A stretch of 61,755 nucleotides of DNA from Phellopilus nigrolimitatus (GCA_021029095.1 JAJOHG010000150.1:1-61755), one strand, 5' to 3'; positions 12,317 through 24,048 are shown, numbered from the stretch's first letter. Made by a program: numbers and translations. Notes: generated by a model not told the origin, from the letters alone.

Positions 12317-14038
12317 TCAATACAACAAGCTAACGAGAGGAAGATTTAAACCCGCCTGTGTCAGTCTAAGCATACGCAGTTCCTCCTCGAGCCGTCCTAT
12401 TTTCTTATCACTTTCCTCGGAAATAATGCAGAACTGCGTATGTATCTCGTCAACGCACTGCCATACATTCCTGCGGGGGAGCAGATGCTCCAACTCTGCG
12501 GAGAAGCTGAGCTGAGGCACCAGTCCGCGCGATACATGATCCTCAAATCGGGACACGGCGCGAGTTTTGCGAGCCAGCGCGTAACTACGCCCTTGTCCTG
12601 CCGCGCGATAGGCGAGATACCTATATCGATTGTTGTAAGGTAGGCGAACGCATGCGTGGGCGGTGCCGTAGGAATGGCGCGGCTCGCATCAATGTATACT
12701 TCGAGGTGCTCGAGGCGTGCGAATATTTGCAGACCACCGAGCGTGAGGTCCGCATCGGAGCTTACCGCGTTCGGCACAAAAGCGGAGTCCGGTACGAGGC
12801 GTAGATTGTGGAGTGTGCCCGACGGCGAACCCGAGCTCTTTAATGTCCGCGTCGGAGAGCACGAGCGTACGATTATGCATGATGTGAAGGCTGTGCAGCG
12901 TGCGCATATGCAGTGCGGGCCTAAGGACTCCAAGCGTGATCTTCGGGAGTACATCTGCGGCTATGTCTGTATCTGCGGCGTTCTTATCTGAAGGCTTTAC
13001 GAAATAAGCGAGCCCGAGGAATGTGAGATAAGAGCTCGCGCGAGACGAGATCAAGGAACGCAGTGAGGGCAGAGAGGGACTCGCGCTCAAAGGCGGAGAC
13101 ATAGAGCCGGATGAGTGTACGTGGAATGCACGGCGCAGAGAGAATGGTGTGCATGACGTTGAAGCTGCTGTCGAGGTCGAACTCCTGCGGGTTCGGGAAG
13201 CAGCCAGCGGGGAAAGCGCCGACGTCGATCGACGAGACGTCATCGGCATTGCCAGAAAAATCAAGTCCCCAGGACGAGCACGCATGTAACCGCTTGAAAT
13301 GCCGGTGGTGCGCGAGAGCATGCAGAACGGCGGACGTGATGCCGAACGCGGGGGCGCTGACTACTTCGAGAGGTCGGGCAATGCCGCAAACATGTTCGTC
13401 AGAGCGAATTATAGCATGGATATGCTTACGTTGAAGCCGAAGTCCAGATCTATCAGCTTCGGACAGTTAGATAGTAGCCTTTCGAGGAAGTCGCATAAAG
13501 TGGACGTCGTGGTTTCGGCTAGTACGAGGAGGTGCAGTTTCTTGATGTTCTTGTGCATGAAAAGGTGAAAAGGCGGGCAAATGCGAAATGGTCATCTTCG
13601 ACGACAACCCAGACGAGCCGCTCGAGGTTGGGAATTATGTCCAACTGAGGTCTCATTTCCGCGAGGAGGACAAACACGTCTGGGGAGATGGACTTTTGAT
13701 GTTTGTTTCCGTAGTCGTAGTCAAGCTCGCGGACACGTTCGGCATGGTGCATAAATCGCGTCCAGTGCAATTCCGCGAACGGCCGGGAGAACATCTACAA
13801 GATTTCAAATTCTGGAGCCGATTTAATGAATGAACACCGTCTTACGCACCGTTCCTCTATCACTACCCTCCATTGGGCCCCAGAAGTTGTAAAAGTGTCC
13901 AGACGGCGGTTACATTCCTCCAGAGTGCGTCATCTGTAATCTTCTACGAGACACCGCGGCAGCCCTCCCAACGGTATCTTGGCTGCGGAGACCAAAAATG
14001 ATGGTCAATATTTCGGTGAGCTGCAGTGCTGCGTGCAT
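12317..14038 (-). pseudogene. F-box/LRR-like protein gene, multiply frameshifted
   Basis: Agaricomycete F-box substrate-adaptor type (SCF ubiquitin ligase) by family resemblance. From the start at 14038, MHAALQLTEILTIIFGL is an F-box helix, followed in another frame by TDDALWRNVTAVWTLLQLL and then FAELHWTRFMHHAERVREL, ISPDVFVLLAEMRPQL and a series of leucine-rich segments (KLHLLVLAETTTS, LLSNCPKLIDLDFGF, RLEHLEVYIDASRA). The tail is WQCVDEIHTQF plus a short coiled coil. At least five single-base shifts separate these blocks (near 13935, 13875, 13578, 12837 and 12525), two of them clearly in G runs. Either the locus is dead or the local base calls are poor; codon-level sense between the shifts is well preserved, which favours recent or artefactual damage. 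Confidence 0.6.
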
Positions 14039-14603
14039 CCTTGCGTGCGCAATGAGCAGAAACGAATCGAGTCGGCCCACTCGGTCTTTCAAATACCGGC
14101 GTTTGCCGTGATCGTCGCCGATTTGGCATTAGAATTAGATAACCACCTTTGCGCTGCCTCCAAGTTTCTAATCCATATCCCACATTGACTTTGCTTCGGT
14201 TTGACTTCAAACCACGAAAGTAACTTCGGCAAGAACCCTTCAATCGCCGCTTTACGTCCCACCCGAAGGAAATCTTTAGTCCTTCCGGGACGATAATGCA
14301 TTCATAACGCGCCCGAAGCAAATCTTATCACTCGAAAGCGAGTCAATCCACACAGTGATGGACTTCTGTTCATTTAATTGCACGTTGCACTAGGAAGTTC
14401 CGCATTCTATATCAAGTACAACGATGTAAAGCTTATGAAGTATGGTCATGAGGCAGGGAACGAGGTGTTTAAAAGCTTCTGAGCTATCAATTTCTTGTCA
14501 ATTTCTCTTTCGCCCTCTAACACCTCTATCATCCAGGTTTGCTGTATGATTTCTTTCTGCGCATGCCAAATATCCTTTCTGAAAGATCTCTTCGTAGCTG
14601 TAA
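14039..14603. other. Divergent promoter region
   Basis: Lies between the 5' end of the F-box gene (minus) and the 5' end of the C2HC-module gene (plus). A pyrimidine-rich stretch (14490-14590) precedes the plus-strand start, as expected of a fungal 5' leader. No coding frame of note. Confidence 0.5.
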
Positions 14604-16227
14604 ATGACTGGCAAGGAGCGCTCCGTTATCATAAGGGCGAGCGATGGAAAGCTATGTAGGGTGTGAGTTATACACTGATTTATCGGTTGCTTACTATCTG
14701 AGCTGTGGATTCACGTGTTTATAACTTGCAGGCGCTGTATCATCGGGAGTGCTCCGTCTTGTCGGATCCTCACTGAGCGATCGTCGAAGAAAACTCCTGA
14801 CCATCTAAGATCCGTGACCTTGCACGCCTTCGTATTCCCAAAAAATCGTACGTCATCTGACGAGAAATCAGACTTTCTGCGGCAAGACCCCGACTCCCGT
14901 GCGATCGACTGGACGCGGTGTCTAGTTCAATGCGCAGCATGCGAAAAACAAATCATATTTAAAATTCAGAGCTTGAATAACTTGTGTGGATGGCTCTCTC
15001 ATAAAGTGAGGTGCAAAAAGCTTCAGTGGGTCGCTATCCCTCAAATGCGTATTCGACTGGCTAAGTAAACGTATATTATAGAGAAGACTATAAAAAAGAG
15101 ATGCGCGGCAACGAAGAAGGGCTCGCGAAATCTGGCAGCACTCCTGCAGGTTCAGAACGTACAGCAGTTTTTAGGATTAGAAATGGAGAGCTTCGGGTGA
15201 TGTTGGTTTCAAATAACTTCTTTTCTTTCACTCAGTATTTCGCTGACGATACTGAATACTAGCCGCTGCATAATTCATCCCAGCAATCACGTAAAGGTCC
15301 TACTGTCGTCTTCAGGCGATACCGATGAACGGATGTCCCTGCACAAGTTTCTGACTGACCGCGAGCGGCTTTCTGTGAAAGAAAACATCCGCATAATCAA
15401 GCGAGACCGCGACGTGCGGAAGATAGACTGGAAGGAGCGTCATCTGTGGTGCGGGGCATGCGACTCGAACATCAGCTTCGCATGTAAAACCCGTTCTAAA
15501 TATCACCTCACACCTTGGCTAGACCATAAAGTGCGATGCCAGGATATGCAGTGAGTGCCATCTGTATATAAGTTGTGATATCTAACTTCAACGATTATGT
15601 ACGTTAACCAGGCTGATGCTCAGCGAAGAGATGAGCAAATTCGGAATCAGCCACAACAGCTTTTCGTCCTCTGACTCCGACTTTGAATCTGAAAAAGAAG
15701 AAGAAGAGCCGATTGCAGCTCCTAGTCGCCGACTGTACTGTCTAGACAAACAAAAAGCAGATCGTCGAATCCAGCAACGCCTTGAGATTCTCGAAGCCGA
15801 TCCACTTGTGGGCACCGTCGAGCCAGAGCGCGTTTGGTGCAAACCGTGCAATAAGTGGATCAGGTTGTATATGGGATCGAATTATATAGCCAGCAACTGG
15901 ATGCAGCATAAAGAGCGATGTCATGCGAATGATGTCGTGGGCACGGAAGAGCAGGAAGAGGAGGAGACGGAAACAGACGCACAAGCCGCCGGTCCGCGCA
16001 CTAACACGAGCTATTCTAAACGAACTGGGAACGGGAGGCACGGAAAGAAGAAAAGGCACCCCGATCGCTCTGATTCGGAAGCTGACGAGTCTCGGAGGGT
16101 CAAGCGGTGCAAAGTTGACAAACCGGACTGCGAGTCGGCTCGTGAGCCTAAGGTGGGTCCTTGGTGGTTCAGTCTGGACGGCCTGCTGGAGAAATTCGGA
16201 GACGCATTCCTGGGCCTGCTTTACTAG
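14604..16227 (+). CDS. Uncharacterised protein with three C2HC zinc modules
   Basis: I do not recognise this family. The start ATG (MTGKERSVIIRASDGKL) has an in-frame stop directly upstream. Three copies of a module with pattern C-x2-C, 9-17 residues, W-x2-H-x3-C follow: QCAACEKQ to WLSHKVRCKKLQ; WCGACDSN to WLDHKVRCQDMQ; WCKPCNKW to WMQHKERC. The first two end in LQ or MQ with an intron cutting the Gln codon (phase 2). A short strand-like motif (SVIIRASDGKL, AVFRIRNGELR) precedes modules 1 and 2. An acidic linker (SSSDSDFESEKEEEE) precedes module 3. After it comes a basic, probably nuclear-localisation tail (GKKKRHPDRS) and a hydrophobic C-terminus (WWFSLDGLLEKF). The same architecture recurs on the minus strand at 49.4-51.0 kb. 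A nucleic-acid-binding or protein-binding role is possible but unproven. Exact exon edges around 15190-15320 are uncertain. Confidence 0.75.
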
Positions 16228-18401
16228 ATCAGCATGTGGTCGTATGGAGTAGCCTTGGGTCCGTGTATTTTGCGCAAAGCGCGTGTGGACGAGTGGGCGT
16301 CGGTGGGTGGCTGTCACCGTCGATCATGGATTTTCCAAAGATTTACGTTGATGTCGCGAAGCTCTTCCATGACAGCTTTTTTGATACGTCTATGCAATCC
16401 TTGATTCCTTGTATCCCTTTTCACGTAACTACTTGACGCCGTATTGTGCACTGTGTTTTTTGGGTACCGAGATCGACTTTTAGCCTTACATATTTAATGT
16501 GACGGAAGCGCGCGGTCGAGTACATAAAGTAGGTATCTGGAGGGCAAATGTAGCAAGTCGTCCGCCTTAACGGCGAAAATGTGCGATTGTTTTAAACGTG
16601 TAAATAAGGAAGCCAATATCTGAGATAGACGCACAAACTGTAGCTTGCCCGATCTCTTCAAACGAAAAACAAAGACTTGAATTTGTTTACTCAGCTACGT
16701 GTGTGGAAAATTTCAGGAGAATTCACAAAGAAGTGAGAGCAGTATAAAGTAATTGATTCAGAGGCAGAAATCCGGCGCTCACACTTGAGACACCATCTCT
16801 TTTCTCACGGTCAACTTCAAATGTTTTTCCAGTTTTACACATTACCGACGACAATCTTTCGCTAGGGCCAAGAGAGCTACTGCATCTTCCGATAAACTGA
16901 GAAAACGAGATATTTTTTGGCCGCACAATGAATTGGAGAGGTCGAAAGTTCAAAAGGGTCCGTCGAGGCACAAGTATCACGTGATTGAGTCTCAAACACT
17001 CAGCAGAAATTTTGAATCATTGTTTTTTGTAGGGAGTCCTTGCTTGTGTTTCCTCAATTTTTTTGTCCATTTCGGTTTAAAAATGCTGAAAAGAGTGCTC
17101 CTGCTGTTTTTCGTGATTTTCTATTGGTCTAAATAAGAGCTTTCGCAGGCAATCAAGTTCGGCTGTTTTGGTCAAGAAGGTGCATTTAGCCTGTATCTTG
17201 CAAAGGTACAAAGGCGAATTTCTTGAAACCAAGGGAGTACTAAATTCAATCATGTGCTTACCTACTGAGGTACCCGAAATGGTCTCTAGTTGTGGAAGCA
17301 AAATATAAAGTGCATCTCAAGGACTGGGGCTTTCTCAACGACCCGTCCATGACTGTAGGTATTCAAATGAGGATCTTGTGGGAGCTACCTAGAAAGGAGC
17401 GTGCCGAAAATCCGTGCACGGCACTCTCGGGAAACAGCGGCCGTAATGGCGATCCACCGGAGGTTAGTGGGCGCGGCCAGGCACGTGTTGTCGAGGTAGA
17501 AACGGCACGGGCCAGGGGTGAGAGCGCAATGTATGTGCGCCTGGCAGTGCTTGGATGCGATCCATCACGCCCCTTGCATATTTGGGCTGAATGAGCAAAA
17601 CCGTTCGGTAAAAAATGCAAGACGCGGGTTGCACCGCTTTCTAAAGAGCCGAACGGAAGAACGATGGCCTAGTAGCTCATATGGACAAAATTCGGACCAA
17701 GCATTTGATGTACAAAAGCCTCTAGATGACTGAAACGCTCATATCCGAGCTAAACAAGCGTCGGAAGTTTTGTGTATGCGAACTTGGGCGCGACACATGT
17801 ACTGTCGCGAAGCTAGTAGCTCCGGTGCATACGGGCGCTATGGCATCGCCATAGGAGCTCACTTGTTGTAAGATTTCAGGCGATGTGCAAAGAAAAATCC
17901 AAAAATTTCAGCAGCGTTTTCCTGTCTACTTGTCTCAGAAAATAAGAACCTTTCGCTTTCGTTCGAACGACGATTGTGTCTATTTTATTTGTGGCTGACT
18001 TCTTCCGAATCAAAATAGCAGTGCCAAGACATGTGCAAATCATTCCCACGCCCGCGTAATCAGCGCGCCGCGTGTGTGTTTGTTCAACCGGCCCTAGATC
18101 GCCGCGCACTGCCAGCGACCGTCTCCGCCTCTTCAAGGGCGCGCGTGCTCTTCCCTCCGCCCACACGCACCCGTCTCCCCGTCGCTCTTTCGTGTCGCGC
18201 CCCGCCGTTTACCCCACTGTCGCTCCCTTTTTCATAAATAGTGCGTGTTTTTTTTCTTCTTTTTTTGACGACGTACCCAGCCGAATACGCGACCGACGTC
18301 CCGAGCTGACCATCCTCGCTTCGACCCAGGTTTTTCTAGATTTTTTTCTCCCCCCTCCCTTTCAACCACAACTCTCATCCGTAATCAAGCCAGCCAGCAC
18401 C
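16228..18401. other. Intergenic, 2.2 kb
   Basis: Several open frames on both strands up to 100 codons, none with a recognisable domain or splice pattern. The right end (18240-18400) is strongly CT-rich with long T and C runs and is probably the 5' leader and promoter of the KRE9-like gene; a CATAAATA element sits near 18232. Confidence 0.5.
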
Positions 18402-19347
18402 ATGCTCAAGGCCCTCTTTGTCGCTGCCGCCATACCCGTCCTCGCCGTCCTGGCCGAGCCCGTGCCCACCACGCCGGCCCCGGGCGCCATCTATAACGAG
18501 GGCGCGGACTGTCCGATCGCTTGGACGGCAGACTCGACCGGGACATGGACGACGATGAACATTGAGCTCATGACGGGCAGCAACGCCGACATGGTCCACC
18601 TTACCAGTGAGTGCCGCGAACCCGCCTCCGGCCATATGCTGACTTCGGCGAACCCCTGCAGCCGTCGCGACCGTCGACGCCACCAAGGCGACCTCGTTCA
18701 CGTACAAGTGCCCCACCGTGCGTTTCCCAAATCTTCCGCTTCGTCCCGCGCACGGCGCGCTGAATCCTCTCCCTCTCCCGCTCTAGGTCTCCCCGAACTC
18801 CGCGATCTACTTCTACCAGTTCTCCTCGCCCGCCGACGCGGCGAACCTGACCTGGACCGGGCGCTTCGCCATCGCGGACACCTCCGGCAAGACCGTCGCG
18901 CCCGCAGAGACGACCGACGGCATCGCGTGGGGCTCGGGCGCGCTCGCCGACACGAGCAGCGCGTCCGCGCAGCCGTCGTACCTCTCCCAGGCGACCGCCG
19001 GGCCCGCGTCCGCGACGTCGGGCGCCGCGAGCTCCTCTTCGGCACCGGCGCCGTCTACGACGCCCACCGCCGTGCCCCCCACGTCCGCCGTCCCCCCTAC
19101 CGCCGCGCCCCCGGCCTCGGGCTCGGGCTCCGCGTCGCTCACGTCCGTGCGCAGCGTCGCCCCGACGGGCTCGGCGTCCCTCGGCAGCGCGAACAATAGC
19201 GGCGGCGCGTCGGGCACTGCCGGCTCCCTGGCGCCGTCCTCGACAACCAGCGGCGGCGCGGCGCTCGGCCGCGGTCTCAAGACGCGCGGCATGCAGGCGC
19301 TCGCGGGCCTTGCGGGCACCGCGCTTGTCTTCGTCACCGTATTCTGA
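18402..19347 (+). CDS. KRE9/KNH1-like GPI-anchored cell-wall protein
   Basis: Secreted, probably GPI-anchored Ser/Thr-rich wall protein with the yeast Kre9/Knh1-like N-terminal fold; such proteins are linked to beta-glucan assembly. MLKALFVAAAIPVLAVLAEP is a signal peptide. Next is the family block GAIYNEGADCPIAWTADST, then WTTMNIELMTGSNADM, and a cysteine near the second exon end (FTYKCPT). Two short introns (from 18606 and 18717) join in frame. From about residue 125 the chain is Ala/Pro/Ser/Thr-rich, and it ends with a spacer of small residues (NNSGGASG), a basic patch (GRGLKTRG) and a hydrophobic tail (ALAGLAGTALVFVTVF) typical of a GPI signal. The exon is very GC-rich, which makes long antisense frames that are only shadows. 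Confidence 0.85.
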
Positions 19348-19662
19348 GCCCGCCGCTCCTGCACATACCTCGCCTTCTTCGCCCCTTGCTTCCGCCCCCG
19401 ACACACACTCCTCACCGCATCGCATCATGATTTGTCACGCCGCTACACCAGCTCGCGCAGGCTCGTCTCGCCGGCCATTCCTCGATCTGATTCACTGGGT
19501 TTTTGGGTCTACGCGCAAGTGTCGTAATTTTTTCCCTTTTGTCTATTTTTTGTTTTTGTTTGGGAGTACATTTTGTTTGTTTTGGTCAATCGAGGTTTGG
19601 CGAATCGAAGGTGCCTGTTGCTATATTGAATATAATCTAAGTATAATATTTGCACAGGGCTA

Positions 19663-19694
19663 CAGTGGCTCACATAAGTAATGGAACACGTGAT
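19663..19694 (+). repeat. Left terminal inverted repeat of the mariner element
   Basis: Thirty-two bases starting CAGTGGCTCACATAAGTAAT, exactly the reverse complement of 21230-21261. Preceded by the TA target duplication. Confidence 0.95.
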
Positions 19695-19934
19695 GTAAAA
19701 AAATTATTGTGCCGTGTCCCGACAACTGCTTCAAATTCTACGGTTTTTTTTGTTGTGTCCGTCTATCTAAATGGTGAAGATGACATGCAAGAAGAATGAG
19801 ACTGGTCCGTGTAGAGAGTGTGAAGAAAAGTAGAAAAAACTTTTGATGCGGGGTTCCAATACTTTTGTGTTTCGGGTATGAGGAAAGTTATGGCGATAAA
19901 AAAAAACGGAGAAAACGAATCGTTCCAATCCAAC

Positions 19935-20951
19935 TCAATATTTTGTATGTCCACCCCTTGCCTTCTTCAGTACTTCGACACGGCGGGGCATACTCTCGAA
20001 GAGTTTGTCAATATAGGCCTGATCAATACCATACCATTCCTCCTGCAACGCCTGCCAAAACTCATCTTTGTTGCGTGGAAGAGGGTCGCGTGCACGTACA
20101 AGATGGTCGAGGTGGTTCCATACGTGCTCGATGATATTCATATCCGGACTGCTGGGCGCCCAATCGAGTAAATCGATCTTTTTTGTTCTCAGCCAGTCCG
20201 ATGTGCGCTTCGAACGGTGCTTCGGATCACCATCCTGTTGAAAATAGACGTCTTTTTTCTTCATGCCGAGGTCCTTCAGGCTCCCAAAAAACCCACCCTG
20301 TAAGATTTCAAGGTAGAGCTCTGAGTCCATGGTCCCGTCAATGCGATAAAGCCGGCCAACCCCCTGTGCAGTGACACAGCCCCAAACCATGATGTTTCCC
20401 CCTCCATGCTTCACGATTTTCTTCGTGTAACGCTCATCCTCGGCCTGCCCTGACCTCCTCCAGCAATACTGGTGCCCATCCGAGGCGACCAGGTTGAACT
20501 TCGACTCGTCCGAAAATACCACCGCCCGCCAATTCTCCACCGTCCAATGTTGGTGCGTGTTTGCCCAGACCCTGCGTTTGCATTTGTTGACCGGTGTCAG
20601 CAAGGGTTTTTTCCGACGTACGCAAGCCTTGAGGCCTTGCTCTCTGAGGCGGCGGCGGACCGTTTCGGCGGAGACATTCGGAAAGTGTTTGCGCTGGACA
20701 TCTGTGGCGTCACGGTACTCGGTTGAAGCGAGCTTTCTGGCAGCAATTCGTCCATCAAAATCCGTAAAATTGCGCGGGCGTCCTGGCTTGGGCTTTACTT
20801 CGTAGAACTTTTGAGTGTCACGAAGGCTGGAGTATATCCTCGAGACGGTAGAGCGAGAAACTTTGGTCTCATCGGACACCTCATCAACAGTTTTTCCAGA
20901 ACGCCTAAGAAGTACAATCCGGGCCTTTTTCGTGGGTGTGGTGTATGCCAT
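19935..20951 (-). CDS. Tc1/mariner transposase (DDE/D family)
   Basis: About 338 residues starting MAYTTPTKKARIVLLRRSGK. The N-terminal third holds two helix-turn-helix units (KTVDEVSDETKVSRSTVSRI; ETVRRRLREQGLKA) for repeat binding. The catalytic core has Asp in VVFSDESKFN, Asp in VYFQQDGDPKHRSK and Glu in SPDMNIIEHVWNHLD, with 34 residues between the second Asp and the Glu, i.e. the Tc1-like DD34E signature. It cuts and pastes the element by binding its terminal repeats. No stop or frameshift is seen, so the enzyme may be active. An upstream GTG in the same frame is not needed as start. Confidence 0.95.
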   Translation of the reverse strand: MAYTTPTKKARIVLLRRSGKTVDEVSDETKVSRSTVSRIYSSLRDTQKFYEVKPKPGRPRNFTDFDGRIAARKLASTEYRDATDVQRKHFPNVSAETVRRRLREQGLKACVRRKKPLLTPVNKCKRRVWANTHQHWTVENWRAVVFSDESKFNLVASDGHQYCWRRSGQAEDERYTKKIVKHGGGNIMVWGCVTAQGVGRLYRIDGTMDSELYLEILQGGFFGSLKDLGMKKKDVYFQQDGDPKHRSKRTSDWLRTKKIDLLDWAPSSPDMNIIEHVWNHLDHLVRARDPLPRNKDEFWQALQEEWYGIDQAYIDKLFESMPRRVEVLKKARGGHTKY

Positions 20952-21229
20952 ATGGTGCACAGACAGCTAGATCAGGCAAAAGAAGAAGTTTCACTGTGGC
21001 GAAAATCGTGGAGAGGATAAACGACACCTGTCAGTAGGAGGAGTGGTCACATGGTCAAAAGAATTGGAACACCGCCATCGGAGTCTTTCCTCATTTCCAG
21101 CCCAGCAACTGGATCTTTTTTCTTCAAATTCTACATATTGATTGCAGGGCATATTAGTCGTAATATGACACAAAAAAATTCAGAGTATTTGAATTATTCT
21201 ACGAGAAATAACAGAGCGAACCCTTTGAG

Positions 21230-21261
21230 ATCACGTGTTCCATTACTTATGTGAGCCACTG
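21230..21261 (-). repeat. Right terminal inverted repeat of the mariner element
   Basis: Exact reverse complement of the left repeat; followed by TA at 21262-21263. Confidence 0.95.
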
Positions 21262-21263
21262 TA

Positions 21264-23426
21264 GGTTTCTCGCCTGTATAAGGCGCGCTCCGCATGAGGA
21301 CACACTCAGGCATTCGCTTCATAGACCGCTTCCCTCAGAATAGGAGATTCCGCTGCAAAACATGCTGCATCCAAAGACCCAATATTTGACGACGAAGACT
21401 AGGCCTTGCCCACGACATGCACAATAGCCAACGGAACCGACACAGACAACCCCCTTTAGACGCGCGCTTGGGCTGGTGTATCGCTTTCCAGAGTATAATT
21501 TTCGAAGGATAGCTGCGCACGGTAATGGAAGGGACGGTGTACGCATGTCGCCCGACTGCAGTCAGGGTCCAAAAACAGCGCATGGTCGCCATCTCGGCTT
21601 CCAAACGATGGCGGACCCGAAGGCGCGAAGATTGAGCAGAGCTGCAAGCGCTCCATACGTCCAGCATGCACTCTGTACCGCCCCTTATCTTGGTGGACGC
21701 GATTAACTTCAAGCTTTGATCTGAACGCACCCTCAACGCGTAAAAGAGCCTAGAACGCAGACTCGGCCAGTGCGCTCACAGCCTCCCGGGTGCTATGGAC
21801 GCAGTGCACGCCACAAGCTCGTTGCGGCGGTACTTCAGGCTCTGGAGCGATGTCGGCGCGTCTCTATATGTGGCTCACGCAGGGCGTTTGTTTGGCTGTC
21901 TGAGGTAGAGGCGGCTGTGCTCGAGAAAAAAAAAAGGGGGGGGGGAGGGGGGGAACGCAGAAGCTGCCGTGAATGGTGGATGCTCTTGTCGCAGTACCGC
22001 TTGCTCTGAGCACCGGCCTGCGTGATTGCCTGGACGTGCGGAAGAGTGCAGCTCGACCTCGAAATGCTTGGTTAGTACTGACATCGCAAGTGTACTTCTT
22101 TTTCTTTTTCTTTTTCTTTGAGATTAGTCCGTGCAGCATAATATACATGTACGTCGTCAGTGGTCCCTCTTGTCGAAGTCAACTCAATCCACAGATTCCT
22201 TATGCCCTTTTACATTTTTACAGGAAGACCGACTGCGAATGCGCAGGGAGACCGTCGAGGCGCAGCACAGCGGGAGCTGGAGAAAATGACACGGAAGGTC
22301 CTCTGGGCGCTGGCGCGTCCGACGTAAGCCGAAGAAGGCTGCCGCCACTAGACTTGAGTAAACGCTGGAATCAATCTGCTAAGGTATGCTGCACTTTGCT
22401 GCGCCTTTGTTCCCACCACCCTGCCACCGACGTTCTTTTGATGCGATCTGTCTCCGAGGCGTGAGATTATGGGAACTTCCTTTTTGTCTCCTTCGTCGTA
22501 TTCTGTGTCCGCGCCAAGGCAACTACGTCGGGCGGCTAGTGCAGACACGTATCGCTGCTTCGTTGATATCGACTCCAACAAGCGGACAGATCTCAGTTCT
22601 CCTTTATTTTTAATCCAAGGTCCGTTGTGAAGATACGGTTTGGTGCCGTAAATCTGAGGCACGGCAATTTGTCGACTTGGGTCCTGCGCTGGAAGGTACA
22701 AGGCCCAGTCTTGCAGAAGCAATATCGTCTAATATCACCCATCACCACCGGTCTCGAACCTCGTTGATGGCAGGAAGAGGTTGCGTTCTTGAAAAAGCCA
22801 ACATGACCAGCTGCATCACGCGCGTCGTTTCGTCGAAGTCGCCCCCGGCTTCCTGGCCTGCTGGGCCATCAGATCTCAGATTCTGCCAGCCGAGTGTGTG
22901 AGCAAAACCGCCTTCGGTGCCGTCAGGCTCGCTGCCGCCACCGCCGCCTGCGACGATGGCGATCCCCCAGCATCCTCTATCAAAGTTTAAACGCACCATC
23001 TGTGCACCGTCAAAACTTCCGGCCATCAGCATTTGTTCGTCTAGAACGCAGGCCCTTGGGAAGCTCGCGAAGCGCATCAGCGAGTCTGCTTCCTCCACTC
23101 ACCGCCGGGTGCCGCATGCAAAGAAGGATCAGTGATAGCACGGCCAGCGGTGCTGGCTTGTCAGGATCGACTCCGATTCTTCCTCTTATCTTCATTGTTT
23201 CGGCGCGAAAAGATGTCTTCGAAATGCAAGGCGATCTCAATACCGGATACCAGCTACTTGTTTATTTTTCTTTTGAGTAGGAAGAAGGGTAGAAGGAAAG
23301 GACGCCCAGGAGCTTCCGAATACAAAGAGTTAACTTCCATCCCTCCCTTTTTTTGTCGGTGAATTTGGATAATATATGATATTCACACAGAGGGAGTCGC
23401 TTTGTGTGATCCCCATGGCCACATTA
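21264..23426. other. Intergenic, 2.2 kb, no supported gene
   Basis: Open frames of 70-130 codons exist on both strands; the least unlikely is minus 22742-23098, which has no recognised domain and no confirmed start. The region also contains an A-then-G homopolymer tract and a CTTTTT repeat near 22098-22122. I call nothing here. Confidence 0.45.
21923..21955 (+). repeat. Low-complexity purine tract (A-run then G-run)
   Basis: A run of about ten A followed by ten G, an A and seven G. It is purely homopurine and could form a triplex or G-rich structure; it is also a place where assembly length is unreliable. Confidence 0.8.
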
Positions 23427-23428
23427 TA

Positions 23429-23707
23429 CAGGTTGGTCAGAAAAGTCTTCGGCCCCCCTAAAAGAGGGAGGCGGTTCCGGCCTGCGTAGCGCACGGCGCG
23501 GCATCGTTTCGCGGCACCATCCACCATTGTCTATGGTACGCTGTCAGCTCAGCTCCTCCCCAGAAAAACTGTACATAGTTCTTGTTTCTCATATGTATCT
23601 AGGGCAAAGGCTCGCATAGTTATAAACCATTTTTGACGTTTTTCTGTGAGCGACGCGGACGAAAACCACCTTTTTTTAGGGGGATCGAAGACGTTTCTGA
23701 CCCACTG
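23429..23707. mobile_element. Short non-autonomous TIR element (mariner-type MITE)
   Basis: A 279-bp unit between TA dinucleotides (23427-23428 and 23708-23709). The ends are imperfect inverted repeats of about 36 bp: the left begins CAGGTTGGTCAGAAAAGTCT and the right, reversed, begins CAGTGGGTCAGAAACGTCTT; both run into a C-rich then A-rich stretch. There is no transposase frame inside. The repeats differ from those of the intact mariner 2 kb upstream apart from the CAG start, so it would be mobilised by another family. Confidence 0.8.
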
Positions 23708-24048
23708 TAGGTAAAAAAAAAAAATTGCGATCAGGGTATGCGTACAGACCAAATACAAACAACGACAGAGTTACGATAACAGCAAAAAAAGCAAAAAAGC
23801 AAACCAAAAAAAAAAACTCCGGTACAAGATATCTGAGATATTTACTTGCTTCAAAAAGGCACAGAAAATGAAGAAAGGAAAGTGAGAAGCGTGCAGCAGT
23901 ATTCACATGCAGTTGGCCGGGCGGGAATTTTAAATATAGCAGACTGCTTAGATCGCATGCTCATTCTTCGTCGTGAGCGCCTCGACATCGATTTCGGATG
24001 GTGCGCCGCTCCCAGACTGCTGCTCAGACAACCTAAGTCCCGACTCGA

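Larger units (their letters stand above)
19663..21261 (-). mobile_element. Intact Tc1/mariner-type DNA transposon
   Basis: A 1.6-kb element bounded by perfect 32-bp terminal inverted repeats beginning CAGTGGCTCACATAAGTAAT and flanked on both sides by the dinucleotide TA (19661-19662 and 21262-21263), the standard mariner target duplication. It contains one uninterrupted transposase frame on the minus strand. Identical repeats, an intact frame and a clean TA duplication imply recent insertion and possible mobility. It sits just 3' of the KRE9-like gene. Confidence 0.95.

Noticed and set aside
15742..16317. Minus-strand frame of 191 codons
   Set aside because: Opposite the third exon of the C2HC-module gene; no domain.
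18601..19428. Long minus-strand frame of 275 codons
   Set aside because: Antisense shadow of the GC-rich KRE9-like exon; Arg/Gly/Ala-only composition and no domain.
22742..23098. Minus-strand frame of 118 codons, Gly-rich
   Set aside because: Starts without ATG, no splice partners, no recognisable family.
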